From: JAXLYE01 sp046351595
GTDB lineage: Bacteria > Myxococcota_A > Polyangia > Palsa-1104 > JAEUJZ01
NCBI GenBank assembly: GCA_046351595.1
Contig: JAXLYE010000003.1
Coordinates: 186,001-250,000, forward strand
Length of the DNA: 64,000 bases
Reading direction: 5' to 3'
The notes below the pieces were generated by a model, which saw only the letters and a program-made list of their open reading frames with translations, was not told the DNA's origin and did not search any database. Both the position numbers and the translations under genes were made by a program. Shown piece by piece: positions 1-7,919 of this stretch. How positions within the stretch are numbered: position 1 is the stretch's first letter; every line of letters begins with the position of its first letter.

Positions 1-386
1 TGGGCGGCGCGCGCACGGCCACGCAGGCGCTGGCCCTTAGCTACGAGCTCTTCCCGGTCGCGCTGCCCGCCCCCGAGGTCCCGGCCCTGGCCCCGGCCGC
101 GGCGGTGACCCGGCTCGGCCCGCTGTTCGCGCTGGCGCTGTGGCTCGGGCTGCCGGTGTTCCTCACGCAGCAGGCGGCCGAGCTCCTGCTCAGCCTCGGG
201 CTGCGCATCGCCGCGCCGGGTTTCGGGGTGCCCGCCGAGCGCCCGCTGATCGCGCCGCTGCGCGCCGCCGCGGGGCCGCTGGCGCTGCTCGTGGGGGCTG
301 GCGCCGCCGTGACGCTGATCACCCGGCTGCTCGCCGCGCAGCCGCAGCTCGTGCGACAAATGCTCGACACGCTTGCTGGCCGCTAG
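1..386 (+). CDS. SctT/FliR-family export apparatus membrane protein, C-terminal part
   Basis: Partial gene that enters from the left edge; the reading frame starts at base 3 and ends with TAG at 384-386. About 127 residues remain. They form hydrophobic stretches (for example ALWLGLPVFLTQQAAELLL and PLALLVGAGAAVTLITRLL) separated by a short segment with a Pro-containing loop. The order, a helix with LGLP followed by a short loop and a final helix, resembles the C-terminal end of SctT/FliR, the export-gate membrane protein of type III secretion and flagellar systems. Only the least conserved end is visible, so another polytopic membrane protein is possible. No other type III gene is seen in the window; they would lie to the left. 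Confidence 0.45.
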   Translation, partial: GGARTATQALALSYELFPVALPAPEVPALAPAAAVTRLGPLFALALWLGLPVFLTQQAAELLLSLGLRIAAPGFGVPAERPLIAPLRAAAGPLALLVGAGAAVTLITRLLAAQPQLVRQMLDTLAGR

Positions 387-431
387 TTCCTCGATCCAGG
401 AATACGGATTGATTGGGATTCGAGGAACTAG
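383..431 (+). terminator. Stem-loop spanning the stop codon
   Basis: The arms ctagttcctcg (383-393) and cgaggaactag (421-431) are perfect inverted repeats of 11 bp, extended by ATCC/GGAT with one bulge. The left arm contains the stop codon of the preceding gene. There is no U-run, so this may be a factor-dependent terminator or an RNA-stabilising hairpin. Confidence 0.5.
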
Positions 432-440
432 CCCTCGTTG

Positions 441-486
441 GAGGGGGCACTTTCCCGTGCCCCCTCGCTGAGCAAAGCTCAGCGAG
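441..486 (+). other. Two overlapping, mutually exclusive hairpins
   Basis: gagggggcac (441-450) pairs perfectly with gtgccccctc (457-466) across a 6-nt loop. ctcgctgagc (464-473) pairs perfectly with gctcagcgag (477-486) across a 3-nt loop. The two stems share bases 464-466, so full formation of one disturbs the other. They lie directly after the first stem-loop and about 100 bp before the next start codon. A terminator cluster or attenuator is possible. Confidence 0.45.
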
Positions 487-582
487 CCTCCCCCTCGCCG
501 CGCGCTTCCCGCGCGAAATCAAGCCGAATCCCTGAGCGAGGTACTACCCGCTCTTGCGTTCGCGGCGTTTTCCGCCGAGGCT

Positions 583-1275
583 GTGAGCGTGCGTGGCTTC
601 CTGCTCGGGTTCCTGCTCGCCGCGGCGCTGGCGGCGGCGGGTTATCAGTTCTATCTCCGCCAGCCGCCGCCGGATCCCTGCCGCGCCTGCAGCACCGGCA
701 CGCGCTGCCTGGCCGAGCTCTGCGTCGCCGCCGCGACGCCGCCGCAGCCCGTGCCCAAGAAGCGCGGCCAGCGCCCGCGGCCCGCGGCCACCGCGACGTC
801 GACCCCCTCGGCCGCAGGCACCGCACCGCCGGCCGAGCCAGGCACGCCCGGCGACACCCAGCCGAGCGAGCCGCCCGCGCCGCCGCCGCCGCCGCCGCCG
901 ACCCTGCGCCCCGAGGACCGCCGCACCGTCGCCGTCGGCGACAAGCTGACCGGCACCGAGGTCATCAACCTCGCCGACAGCCGCGGCGGCGACCACGAGC
1001 TCACCCAGGAAGAGATCGACGCCGTGTTCCGGGCGCGCCAGAAGGCCATCATCGACTGCATCGACGACGCGCGCGGCGAGGCGCAGCTCGGCGGCCAGCT
1101 CGCGGTCGCCTTCCGCATCCAGCGCACCGGCAAGGTCAGCGGCGTGCGCGTCGAGGCGCCGGCCTACCTCATCGACCACGGCCTGCTCGCGTGCGTGCGC
1201 GGCGTCGTCCAGCCGCTGACCTTCCCGCTGTCGAGCAAGGCGCAGATCGTCACCTACCCCTTCACGCTGAATTAG
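583..1275 (+). CDS. Membrane-anchored AgmX/PglI C-terminal domain protein
   Basis: 230 residues from a GTG start. Residues 4-24 form one hydrophobic signal-anchor. Residues 28-50 hold several Cys in a CxxC-type pattern (DPCRACSTGTRCL). A long Pro/Ala/Thr-rich linker follows, including a run of eight prolines, typical of a protein that spans the periplasm. The last 90 residues (QKAIIDCIDDARGE, then LAVAFRIQRTGKVSGVRV and LLACVRGVVQPLTFP) match the TonB-like AgmX/PglI C-terminal domain, which in myxobacteria occurs in gliding-motility and envelope proteins and has a conserved Cys pair. A specific role cannot be read. It is convergent with the P450 gene, 22 bp away. Confidence 0.7.
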   Translation: MSVRGFLLGFLLAAALAAAGYQFYLRQPPPDPCRACSTGTRCLAELCVAAATPPQPVPKKRGQRPRPAATATSTPSAAGTAPPAEPGTPGDTQPSEPPAPPPPPPPTLRPEDRRTVAVGDKLTGTEVINLADSRGGDHELTQEEIDAVFRARQKAIIDCIDDARGEAQLGGQLAVAFRIQRTGKVSGVRVEAPAYLIDHGLLACVRGVVQPLTFPLSSKAQIVTYPFTLN

Positions 1276-1297
1276 GGCGTATCGGCCGCCGCGCGCG

Positions 1298-2734
1298 TCA
1301 GCTCCGGAACCGGATCCGGCAGCGCAGCCCATCGGCCGGGCGCAGCGTGATCAGCGGCTCCAGCCGCAGCGCGTCCGGCTCCAGCGCCGTGATCTCGACG
1401 GAGCGCAGCAGCGTCGGCAGGATCAGCTGCAGCTCCATCATCGCGAAGCCCAGGCCGATGCACTGGCGCGGGCCCGCCGCGAACGGGAAGTAGGCGCCCG
1501 CCGGCCGCGCCGCGCTCTCCTTCTTGGCGAACCGCTCGGGCACAAAGCGCAGCGGCTCGGGGAAGAAGCGCGGATCGCGCTGGGTCAGCATCGGCGCCAA
1601 CAGCACGTGCGTCCCGGCCGCGACGGCGTGGCCGCCGATCCGATCCTCGGCGAGGGCGCGGCGCCCGATGGCCCACGCCGGCGGGTACAGGCGCAGCGTC
1701 TCCTCGATGACCTGCTTGTTGTACGCGAGCGCCGGCAGATCCTCCAGGCCCGGTATGCGATCGCCCAGCACGCGGGCGGACTCGCGCAACAGCGCCGCGG
1801 CCGCGGCCGGGTTCTCGGTCAGCAACAGGAACCCGAACGTCAGCGCGTTGGCGGTCGTCTCGTGCCCGGCCAGAAGCAGCGTCATCACCTCGTCGCGCAG
1901 CTCCTGCACCGACAGCGCCACGACGCCGGGCTCCGCGCCGTTTTCTGCTGCGGGCGCGGCGTCGGGGTGCAGGTGCGCGGCGAGCAGCATCCCGAGCAGG
2001 TCCGAGCCCGGCCCGGCCGCCGCGTCTTGCGCATGGGCCGCGTCCTCCGCACGCAGGCGCGCGCCGATCAGCCGCTTGACCGCCGCGTCCAGCGTCGCCA
2101 GCCCGCTGCGGAACCGGCGCGAGAACGGCGTCGGGATCCACAGCGGCAGCGGCACGAGCGCGCTGACGTACTCGTTGGACAGGCGCAGGACCTCGCCCAA
2201 AGACAGCCCGATCTCGTGCGTGACCGCGGACAGGTCCGTCGAGAACAGGCACTCGCCGACGATCTGAAGGGTCAGCGCCATCATCTCGGCGTGCAGATCG
2301 ACGACGAGCTCGCGGCCGGGCGCGCCCGCGGCCTGGTCCCGCCACATCTCGATGCGCTGCTGCGTCCTCTCGAGCATGACCTGCGCGAAGCCGGCGAGGC
2401 GCTGCTTGTGGAACGCGGGCTGCGCCAGCCGGCGGTGCCGCTTCCAGATCGCGCCGTTGCTGGTGAGCAGCCCCTTGCCCAGCACGACCTCCAGGCGCTC
2501 GTAGTCCTGGCCCTTCTCGTAGTTGCGGTGGTTGTCGACCAGCACGTGCCGCACGGCGTCGGGGTGCAGCACCGAGACGACCTGCAGGCCGAGCGGCAGG
2601 CGCACCACGTCGCCGTAGCGCGCGTGCATGTCGCGCAGGAACGCCAGCGGATCCGAGCGGAACGCCGACATGCAGCCGAGCGTCGCGAGCAGCGAGGGAC
2701 CCGGTGCCTTCTGTGGAATCGCCAGTGAGCGCAT
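1298..2734 (-). CDS. Cytochrome P450
   Basis: 478 residues, usual length for a soluble bacterial P450. The I-helix oxygen-binding motif AGHETTAN lies at about 289-296, the K-helix ExxR (EETLR) at about 344-348, the PERF segment at about 399-402, and the haem loop FAAGPRQCIGLG at about 418-429 with Cys425 as thiolate ligand, so all catalytic elements are present. It would mono-oxygenate a hydrophobic substrate using electrons from a separate reductase. Similarity is to the CYP102/CYP4-like broad class that often acts on fatty acids, but the substrate cannot be told. No ferredoxin or reductase gene adjoins it. It is transcribed away from a TetR regulator, which probably controls it through the palindrome in the shared promoter region. 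Confidence 0.93.
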   Translation of the reverse strand: MRSLAIPQKAPGPSLLATLGCMSAFRSDPLAFLRDMHARYGDVVRLPLGLQVVSVLHPDAVRHVLVDNHRNYEKGQDYERLEVVLGKGLLTSNGAIWKRHRRLAQPAFHKQRLAGFAQVMLERTQQRIEMWRDQAAGAPGRELVVDLHAEMMALTLQIVGECLFSTDLSAVTHEIGLSLGEVLRLSNEYVSALVPLPLWIPTPFSRRFRSGLATLDAAVKRLIGARLRAEDAAHAQDAAAGPGSDLLGMLLAAHLHPDAAPAAENGAEPGVVALSVQELRDEVMTLLLAGHETTANALTFGFLLLTENPAAAAALLRESARVLGDRIPGLEDLPALAYNKQVIEETLRLYPPAWAIGRRALAEDRIGGHAVAAGTHVLLAPMLTQRDPRFFPEPLRFVPERFAKKESAARPAGAYFPFAAGPRQCIGLGFAMMELQLILPTLLRSVEITALEPDALRLEPLITLRPADGLRCRIRFRS

Positions 2735-2769
2735 CTCCTTTGTCGCCTCCGTCCGTTGCTACGTGATCT

Positions 2770-2830
2770 AGAATGCGAGCAATTGCTCAGGTTTTGTACT
2801 CGCCCCCGGCTCACACTTTGCTCGCATTCT
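2770..2830. promoter_or_regulatory. Candidate TetR operator between the P450 and TetR genes
   Basis: A 13-bp perfect inverted repeat has arms agaatgcgagcaa (2770-2782) and ttgctcgcattct (2818-2830). The left arm overlaps a perfect 12-bp palindrome gagcaattgctc (2777-2788). Both elements lie in the 119-bp gap between the divergent starts at 2734 and 2854, where an autoregulatory TetR operator would be expected. Confidence 0.6.
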
Positions 2831-2853
2831 GCAGCGACGACAGAGGTCCCAAA

Positions 2854-3495
2854 ATGCCGCCCCGAGTTCGCGTTCGTATCAGGAAGCAGCCCGCGCAGGA
2901 GCGCTCGCGCCAGCTGGTGCAGTCGCTGCTGGACGCGACCGCGGACATCCTGGTCAAGCAGGGCTACGAGCGCCTCACCACCAACCGCGTCGCCGAGGCC
3001 GCGGGCGTGAGCGTCGGCTCTTTGTATCAGTACTTTCCCAACAAGCAGTCGCTGGTCGCGGCCCTCATCCAGCGCTGGTGCGACTCGGTCATGGCGACGA
3101 TGTCCGGGCAGTTCCTGGGCGTGCGCGAGAAGTCGGCGGAGGAGGCGGTCGAGGCGCTGGTGCGCGCGGCGCTGGACACCAGCAAGGTCAATATCAAGCT
3201 GCACCGGATCCTCTTGCAGCAGATCCCCAACGTCGGCGCCAGCCCGGGCCTGCTCGAGTTCACCCGCCGCATGACCGACGTCGTCGCCGGCTGGCTCGAG
3301 CTGCACCGCGATCAGCTGGCGGTCGACGACCTGCACCTGTGCGCCGAGATCGTCGTCATGACGCTGTCGGGGCTCTCGGACTATGCGCTGTTGCACCGGC
3401 CCGAGCTGCTCGACTCGCCCGCGTTCATCGCGCACCTGTGCCGGCTGATCCTCGGTTACCTGGTCCCCCGGCCGGCGCTCGCGGCGGCGTCCTGA
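2854..3495 (+). CDS. TetR/AcrR-family transcriptional regulator
   Basis: 213 residues. The N-terminal 55 residues carry the TetR helix-turn-helix: RLTTNRVAEAAGVSVGSLYQ followed by YFPNKQSL, the family signature. The rest is an all-helical ligand-binding domain as usual. The ATG at 2854 was chosen because the RKQPAQERS basic arm just before helix 1 follows it directly; an upstream in-frame ATG at 2773 lies inside the operator palindrome and would add a non-helical leader. It probably represses the divergent P450 gene and itself, with the P450 substrate or a related lipid as a plausible inducer (inference). Confidence 0.9.
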   Translation: MPPRVRVRIRKQPAQERSRQLVQSLLDATADILVKQGYERLTTNRVAEAAGVSVGSLYQYFPNKQSLVAALIQRWCDSVMATMSGQFLGVREKSAEEAVEALVRAALDTSKVNIKLHRILLQQIPNVGASPGLLEFTRRMTDVVAGWLELHRDQLAVDDLHLCAEIVVMTLSGLSDYALLHRPELLDSPAFIAHLCRLILGYLVPRPALAAAS

Positions 3496-3504
3496 GACGC
3501 GGCG

Positions 3505-5730
3505 CTACAGCAGCTTGTCGAGCGTGATCGGCAGGCTGCGGACGCGCCGCGAGGTGGCGTGGAAGACCGCGTTGGCGATGGCCGCGGCGACGCCGACGAT
3601 GCCGATCTCGCCCACGCCCTTGACGCCCAGCGGGTTCACGACGTCGTCGTGCTCCTCGACGAAGATCACCTCGAGGTCGCGGATGTCCGCGCACACCGGG
3701 ACGTGGTACTCCGCGAGGTCCTGGTTCACGAAGCGCCCGAGCCGGGGATCGAGCACGCTCTGCTCGGTCAGCGCCATGCCGAGGCCCATGACTACGGCGC
3801 CGAGGATCTGGCTGCGCGCGGTCGCGGGGTTGAGGATGCGGCCGGCGGCCACCGCGCTGACCACCCGCGTCACCGTGATCAGGCCGAGCGGCTCGTCGAC
3901 CGTCACCTCGGCGAAGACCGCGGAGTGGGAGCTCATCTTGTAGCGCCCCTGCTTCGCCAGGTTCGGCACCGCGACCGACTCCTCCTCCAGCATGCCGAGC
4001 TGCGCGCGCCGCAGCACCTCGCGCAGCTCGAGCGCGCGCCCGGGATCCGCCACGAGCTCGATGCGCCCGTCGACAAAACGCACGTCCTTGGGCCCAGCGC
4101 CCGCGAGCGGCGAGCCTTCGCCCTCCTGCGCCAGCTTGAGCAGCCGCGCCCGCAGCTTCTCGCACACCGCCTGGACCGCGCTGCCGACCGACGACGCGGT
4201 CAGCGAGCCGCCCTGCACCACCGCCATCGGTAGCGAGGTGTCGCCGAGCACGAACGTCACGTCCGCGAGCGGCAGCCCCAGCGCCTCGGCCGCGAGCTGC
4301 GTCATGATCGTATAGGTGCCCGGGCCGATGTCCGAGGTCGCGCTGCTGACGCGCAGGTGGCCGTCGGCGGTCAGCACCGCGCGCGCGCTCGACGGCGCCT
4401 GCTGCGCGTCCCAGACGCCGCCGGCCACGCCCCAGCCGCACAGCCGATCGCCTGTGCGCAGCGAGCGGGGTGCCAGCGGCCGCCGCGCCCAGCCGAAGCG
4501 CTCGGCGCCCTTCTGGTAACAGGCGAGCAGCTCCTTGCTCGAGAACGGCCGATCTTTATCCTGATCGCGCTCCGTGTAGTTCTTGATCCGCAGCTCCAGC
4601 GGATCGACGCCGACGGCATACGCGAGCTCGTCGAGCGCGCACTCCAGCGCGAACAGGCCCGTCACCGCGCCCGGCGCGCGCATGTCGATCGGCGTGTACA
4701 GATCGAGCGGCGCGATCTTGTAGTCGAGCCGGGTGTTCTCGCAGCGGTACATCACGCTCGATTCGTGAACGATGTGTTCACAGAACGACTCGAAGCGCGA
4801 GGTGTTGGCGAGCGCCGAGTGGCACACCGCGGTGAGCGCGCCGTCCGCCGCGGCGCCGAGCTCGACCCGCTGCTCGGTGATCGGGCGGTAGCCGAAGCTG
4901 AACATCTGCCGGCGCGTCAGCTCGACCCGCACCGAGCGCCCGAGCTCGCGCGCCGCCAGCACCGCCAGAAACAGCTGGTACTGCGGCCGCAGCCCCGAGC
5001 CGAACGCGCCGCCGACGAACGGCGACAGCACCCGCACCTTGTCCTTGTCCAGGCCGAAGACCTTGCAGACATACTCCTTGGTGTTGCTCACGCTCTGCGT
5101 CTTCTCGTAGATCACCAGGCTGCCGTCTTCGTCGACGAGCACGGTGGCGGCGTGCGGCTCCATCGGGTTGTGGTGCTCGGCCGGCTGGAAGTAATCCGCG
5201 GCGATGCGCACGGCTGCTTCCTTGAGCGCTCGCTCGGCGTGACCGCGCGGCGCCGGCGGCGGCTCGTAGCCCATCTTGCCGCGCGGCGGCTCGTAGGCCG
5301 CGTCGCGCTGCGCCCCAAGCTCGGTCGTGTGGGGCTCGACCGCGTACTCGACCTCGACCCGCGAGGCGGCGTAGCGCGCGAGCTCCAGGCTCTCGGCGAC
5401 CACCAGCGCCACGGGCTGGCCGCAGAACAGGATCTTGTCGCCGTGCAGCGGCCGGAACGGCGTGCCCGGCGGCGCCGTGCCGTCCCGGTAGCTGCGCGAC
5501 AGCCACGCCAGGCGCGGCAGGTTCTCGTGCGTGAACACCTGCAAGACGCCGGGCAGCGCGAGCGCGGCGCGCGCGTCGATGCGAAGGATGTGCCCGCGCG
5601 CGATGGGGCAGGACACGACGTGGCCGTAGACCAGGCCCGGCGCGTGCACCTCGGCGGCGTAGCGCGCCTGCCCCGTGACCTTGGCCCGCCCGTCGGCGCG
5701 GGGGATGGGCTTGCCGATGTACGCGGTCAT
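3505..5730 (-). CDS. Molybdenum hydroxylase large subunit (xanthine dehydrogenase/aldehyde oxidase family)
   Basis: 741 residues. It binds the Mo-pterin cofactor and carries out hydroxylation of an aldehyde or N-heterocycle. The N-terminal half is the Ald_Xan_dh_C-type domain (KVTGQARYAAEV near the start). The second half is the Mo-binding domain, with GGAFGSG contacting the cofactor and, near the C-terminus, GVKGVGEIGIVG with the conserved catalytic Glu of the family. Last gene of a three-gene operon, overlapping the FAD subunit gene by ATGA. The order 2Fe-2S, FAD, Mo and the subunit sizes match the periplasmic aldehyde oxidoreductase PaoABC/YagTSR type. No XdhC/PaoD-like maturation protein is seen nearby. 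The true substrate is unknown. Confidence 0.92.
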   Translation of the reverse strand: MTAYIGKPIPRADGRAKVTGQARYAAEVHAPGLVYGHVVSCPIARGHILRIDARAALALPGVLQVFTHENLPRLAWLSRSYRDGTAPPGTPFRPLHGDKILFCGQPVALVVAESLELARYAASRVEVEYAVEPHTTELGAQRDAAYEPPRGKMGYEPPPAPRGHAERALKEAAVRIAADYFQPAEHHNPMEPHAATVLVDEDGSLVIYEKTQSVSNTKEYVCKVFGLDKDKVRVLSPFVGGAFGSGLRPQYQLFLAVLAARELGRSVRVELTRRQMFSFGYRPITEQRVELGAAADGALTAVCHSALANTSRFESFCEHIVHESSVMYRCENTRLDYKIAPLDLYTPIDMRAPGAVTGLFALECALDELAYAVGVDPLELRIKNYTERDQDKDRPFSSKELLACYQKGAERFGWARRPLAPRSLRTGDRLCGWGVAGGVWDAQQAPSSARAVLTADGHLRVSSATSDIGPGTYTIMTQLAAEALGLPLADVTFVLGDTSLPMAVVQGGSLTASSVGSAVQAVCEKLRARLLKLAQEGEGSPLAGAGPKDVRFVDGRIELVADPGRALELREVLRRAQLGMLEEESVAVPNLAKQGRYKMSSHSAVFAEVTVDEPLGLITVTRVVSAVAAGRILNPATARSQILGAVVMGLGMALTEQSVLDPRLGRFVNQDLAEYHVPVCADIRDLEVIFVEEHDDVVNPLGVKGVGEIGIVGVAAAIANAVFHATSRRVRSLPITLDKLL

Positions 5731-6836
5731 GGCGTGGCCTCCTGCTCGGCGGGCGCATCGAGCGCGGACCCGCGGGCGGCCTGGGTCAGCGCGCGCACGA
5801 TGGCGCGCCGCGCCAGCTCGATCTTGAAGCCGTTGTGGCCGAAGCTGCGCGCCTCGCGCAAGAGCTCCGCGGCCGCGGCGGCAAACGCTTCCTCACCGGG
5901 CCGCTGCCCGCGCAGCACCGCCTCCGCGCGCGGCTCGCGCCACGGCTTGTGCGCGACGCCGCCCAGGGCCAGGCGCGCCTCCTTGATGATCCCGACGCCG
6001 GCCCCCGCGGCGTCTCGCGCTCGCTCGCGCTCGGGCTCCGGCTCGAGCTCCAGCGCCGCGGCCACCGACACCAGCGCGAAGGCGAACGAGTGGCGGTCGC
6101 GGATCTTCAGGTACGCGCAGCGCTCTGCGAAGCCGCGGGCCGGCAGATCCACCGCGGTGATCACCTCGTCCGGCTGGAGGTTGCTGTCCAGGTGCGGCGT
6201 GTCGCCCGGCAGCCGGTGGAACTCGGCGAACGGGATCACGCGCTCGCCGCTCTTGCCGACGACCCGCACCACCGCCTCGAGCGCCGCCAGCGCCACGCAC
6301 AGATCCGAGGGGTGCGTGGCGATGCACAGCGGCCGATCGCCGCGCTCCGCATCCGCGCCGCCAGCCGCACCCGCGTCGGTCCCGAGGATCGCGTGGATGC
6401 GGTTGTAGCCGTCGAGCGCGGGGCAGCCCGAGCCCGGGCAGCGCTTGTTGCAGGGCAGCGCCGGATCGTAGAAGTAGTAGCAGCGCGTGCGCTGCAGCAG
6501 GTTGCCACCGGTCGTGGCCATGTTGCGGATCTGCGGCGAGGCGCCCTGCAGAATCGCGCGCGCGAGCAGCGGGTAGCGCGCCGTGACCAGCGGGTGGCTG
6601 GCGGCATCGGCGTTTGTGACCAGCGCCCCGAGCCGCAGGCCGCCGTCGGGGAGCTCGGTGATCCGGTGCAGCGACAGCCGGGTGATGTCGACCAGCCGGC
6701 TCGGTCGCGCCGCCCCGACCTTCATCCGATCGACCAGGTTGGTGCCGCCGGCGATGAGCTGCGCCCCGGGCTCGGCCACGAGCTCGGCCACCGCCTCGCG
6801 CACCGCACTCGGCTGGGCATAGCTGAACGGGTTCAT
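5727..6836 (-). CDS. Molybdenum hydroxylase FAD-binding subunit with extra Cys cluster
   Basis: 369 residues. The N-terminal FAD-binding PCMH-type domain shows LIAGGTNLVDRMK and, further on, ATTGGNLLQRTRC, the two flavin-contact loops. Directly after them comes CYYFYDPALPCNKRCPGSGC, a Cys-rich insertion like the one that holds an additional 4Fe-4S cluster in PaoB and 4-hydroxybenzoyl-CoA reductase, and absent from ordinary xanthine dehydrogenases. The C-terminal CO dehydrogenase flavoprotein-like domain follows. It passes electrons from the Mo and 2Fe-2S subunits to the acceptor. Overlaps both neighbours by 4 bp (ATGA), so the three are translated together. Confidence 0.92.
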   Translation of the reverse strand: MNPFSYAQPSAVREAVAELVAEPGAQLIAGGTNLVDRMKVGAARPSRLVDITRLSLHRITELPDGGLRLGALVTNADAASHPLVTARYPLLARAILQGASPQIRNMATTGGNLLQRTRCYYFYDPALPCNKRCPGSGCPALDGYNRIHAILGTDAGAAGGADAERGDRPLCIATHPSDLCVALAALEAVVRVVGKSGERVIPFAEFHRLPGDTPHLDSNLQPDEVITAVDLPARGFAERCAYLKIRDRHSFAFALVSVAAALELEPEPERERARDAAGAGVGIIKEARLALGGVAHKPWREPRAEAVLRGQRPGEEAFAAAAAELLREARSFGHNGFKIELARRAIVRALTQAARGSALDAPAEQEATP

Positions 6837-7303
6837 TTCTTCGCTCCCGCCTCGCGCGTCCCCTCGCCGCTGCGCAGCACCTGCGCGATCGCGGCGACGA
6901 TGTTGGGGTAGGCGCCGCAGCGACAGAGGTTGCCGCTCATGAGCTCGCGGATGTCGCTCTCCGAGCGCGCCTGCCCCTCACGCAGCAGTCCTACCGCCGA
7001 GCAGATCTGGCCCGGCGTGCAGTAGCCGCACTGGAACGCGTCGTGCGACAGGAACGCCTGCTGCAGCGGGTGCAGCGCCTCGCCCTCGGCCAGGCCCTCG
7101 ATGGTGGTGACCTCGCAGCCGTCCTTCATCACCGCCAGCGCCAGGCACGAGTTGATGCGCTTGCCATCGCACAGCACGGTGCAGGCGCCGCACTGTCCGT
7201 GGTCGCAGCCCTTCTTGGTGCCGCACAGCTGCAGCTCCTCGCGCAGAAGGTCCAGCAGCGTCGTCCAGGGAGCCACCGACAGGCGCTTCCTGACCCCGTT
7301 CAC
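6833..7303 (-). CDS. Molybdenum hydroxylase 2Fe-2S subunit
   Basis: 156 residues. A plant-type 2Fe-2S site (CGTKKGCDHGQCGACTVLC) is followed by the helical second cluster site (CGYCTPGQI and CRCG), as in all small subunits of this family. First gene of the operon. The start is uncertain: the only standard start codon in this frame is GTG at 7303, but the family normally begins one beta-strand earlier, and the frame continues upstream without an ATG, GTG or TTG (reading ALPEKRPIALTVNGVRK) until a stop about 55 codons before. A non-standard start such as CTG or a truncated leader must be considered. No Tat signal is visible, unlike PaoA. Confidence 0.88.
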   Translation of the reverse strand: MNGVRKRLSVAPWTTLLDLLREELQLCGTKKGCDHGQCGACTVLCDGKRINSCLALAVMKDGCEVTTIEGLAEGEALHPLQQAFLSHDAFQCGYCTPGQICSAVGLLREGQARSESDIRELMSGNLCRCGAYPNIVAAIAQVLRSGEGTREAGAKK

Positions 7304-7919
7304 GGTCAGCGCGATCGGCCGCTTCTCGGGCAGCGCCGTCGCCGTAGCCTGCTCCGTGCGCGCTGCCTCGCCACGAGCTCCTTCCGCCGTGTGCTCGCTC
7401 GTTCTGGACTCCTGGGATGGTCCGTCCGGACGCCGCCGGTTGATGCGGGATGGCCCTACCCGGATTCGCTGTTTTCCGTCGAAGAACCCGGCCAGACAGG
7501 GCCAACAGGGAAAGGCTGAGAGCCTCCTACTCCGATGTCAAGCGGAGCGGCGGGACACCGCTTTTTGTGTCGATCAAAACGGGAAGCACACAGACGGACC
7601 CTGGTTCATACTGCGCTGTGTACAGACGCCCGAGCGTCGGGGGGCGGAGCTGGGAATCAGGAACTCCGGAGGGTAGTTACCGGGTTCAGGAGTCCCCAAT
7701 CAGGGATTCCCAGATCTCGGATCCCAGCTTCTTCGGACCCGGCCTCGGCACACGCTCTGTTGCCGCATCTGGGAGGGTGGAACGGCTGACTGGGGAGCGC
7801 GACGACACGCCGCGCATCGGGACCGCGTATTGGAAAGAGAGCGGAGCGAGACGAGCACAGGCCCGTCGCAGCCGGCCGTAACACGCTGTAGCCACCGCGC
7901 GTGGCAGACGGAGTGACCC
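7304..7919. other. Intergenic region with an inverted repeat
   Basis: No convincing gene in 616 bp. Its composition is less GC-rich than its neighbours. ctgggaatc (7650-7658) and gattcccag (7705-7713) are perfect inverted repeats around a 46-nt loop that contains further partly paired bases. The region must hold the promoters of the leftward molybdenum-hydroxylase operon and of the rightward surface protein. Confidence 0.4.

Noticed and set aside
4357..6408. 683-codon antisense frame over the molybdenum hydroxylase operon
   Set aside because: Arg/Ala/Gly-rich shadow without domain; the operon on the other strand shows all family motifs.
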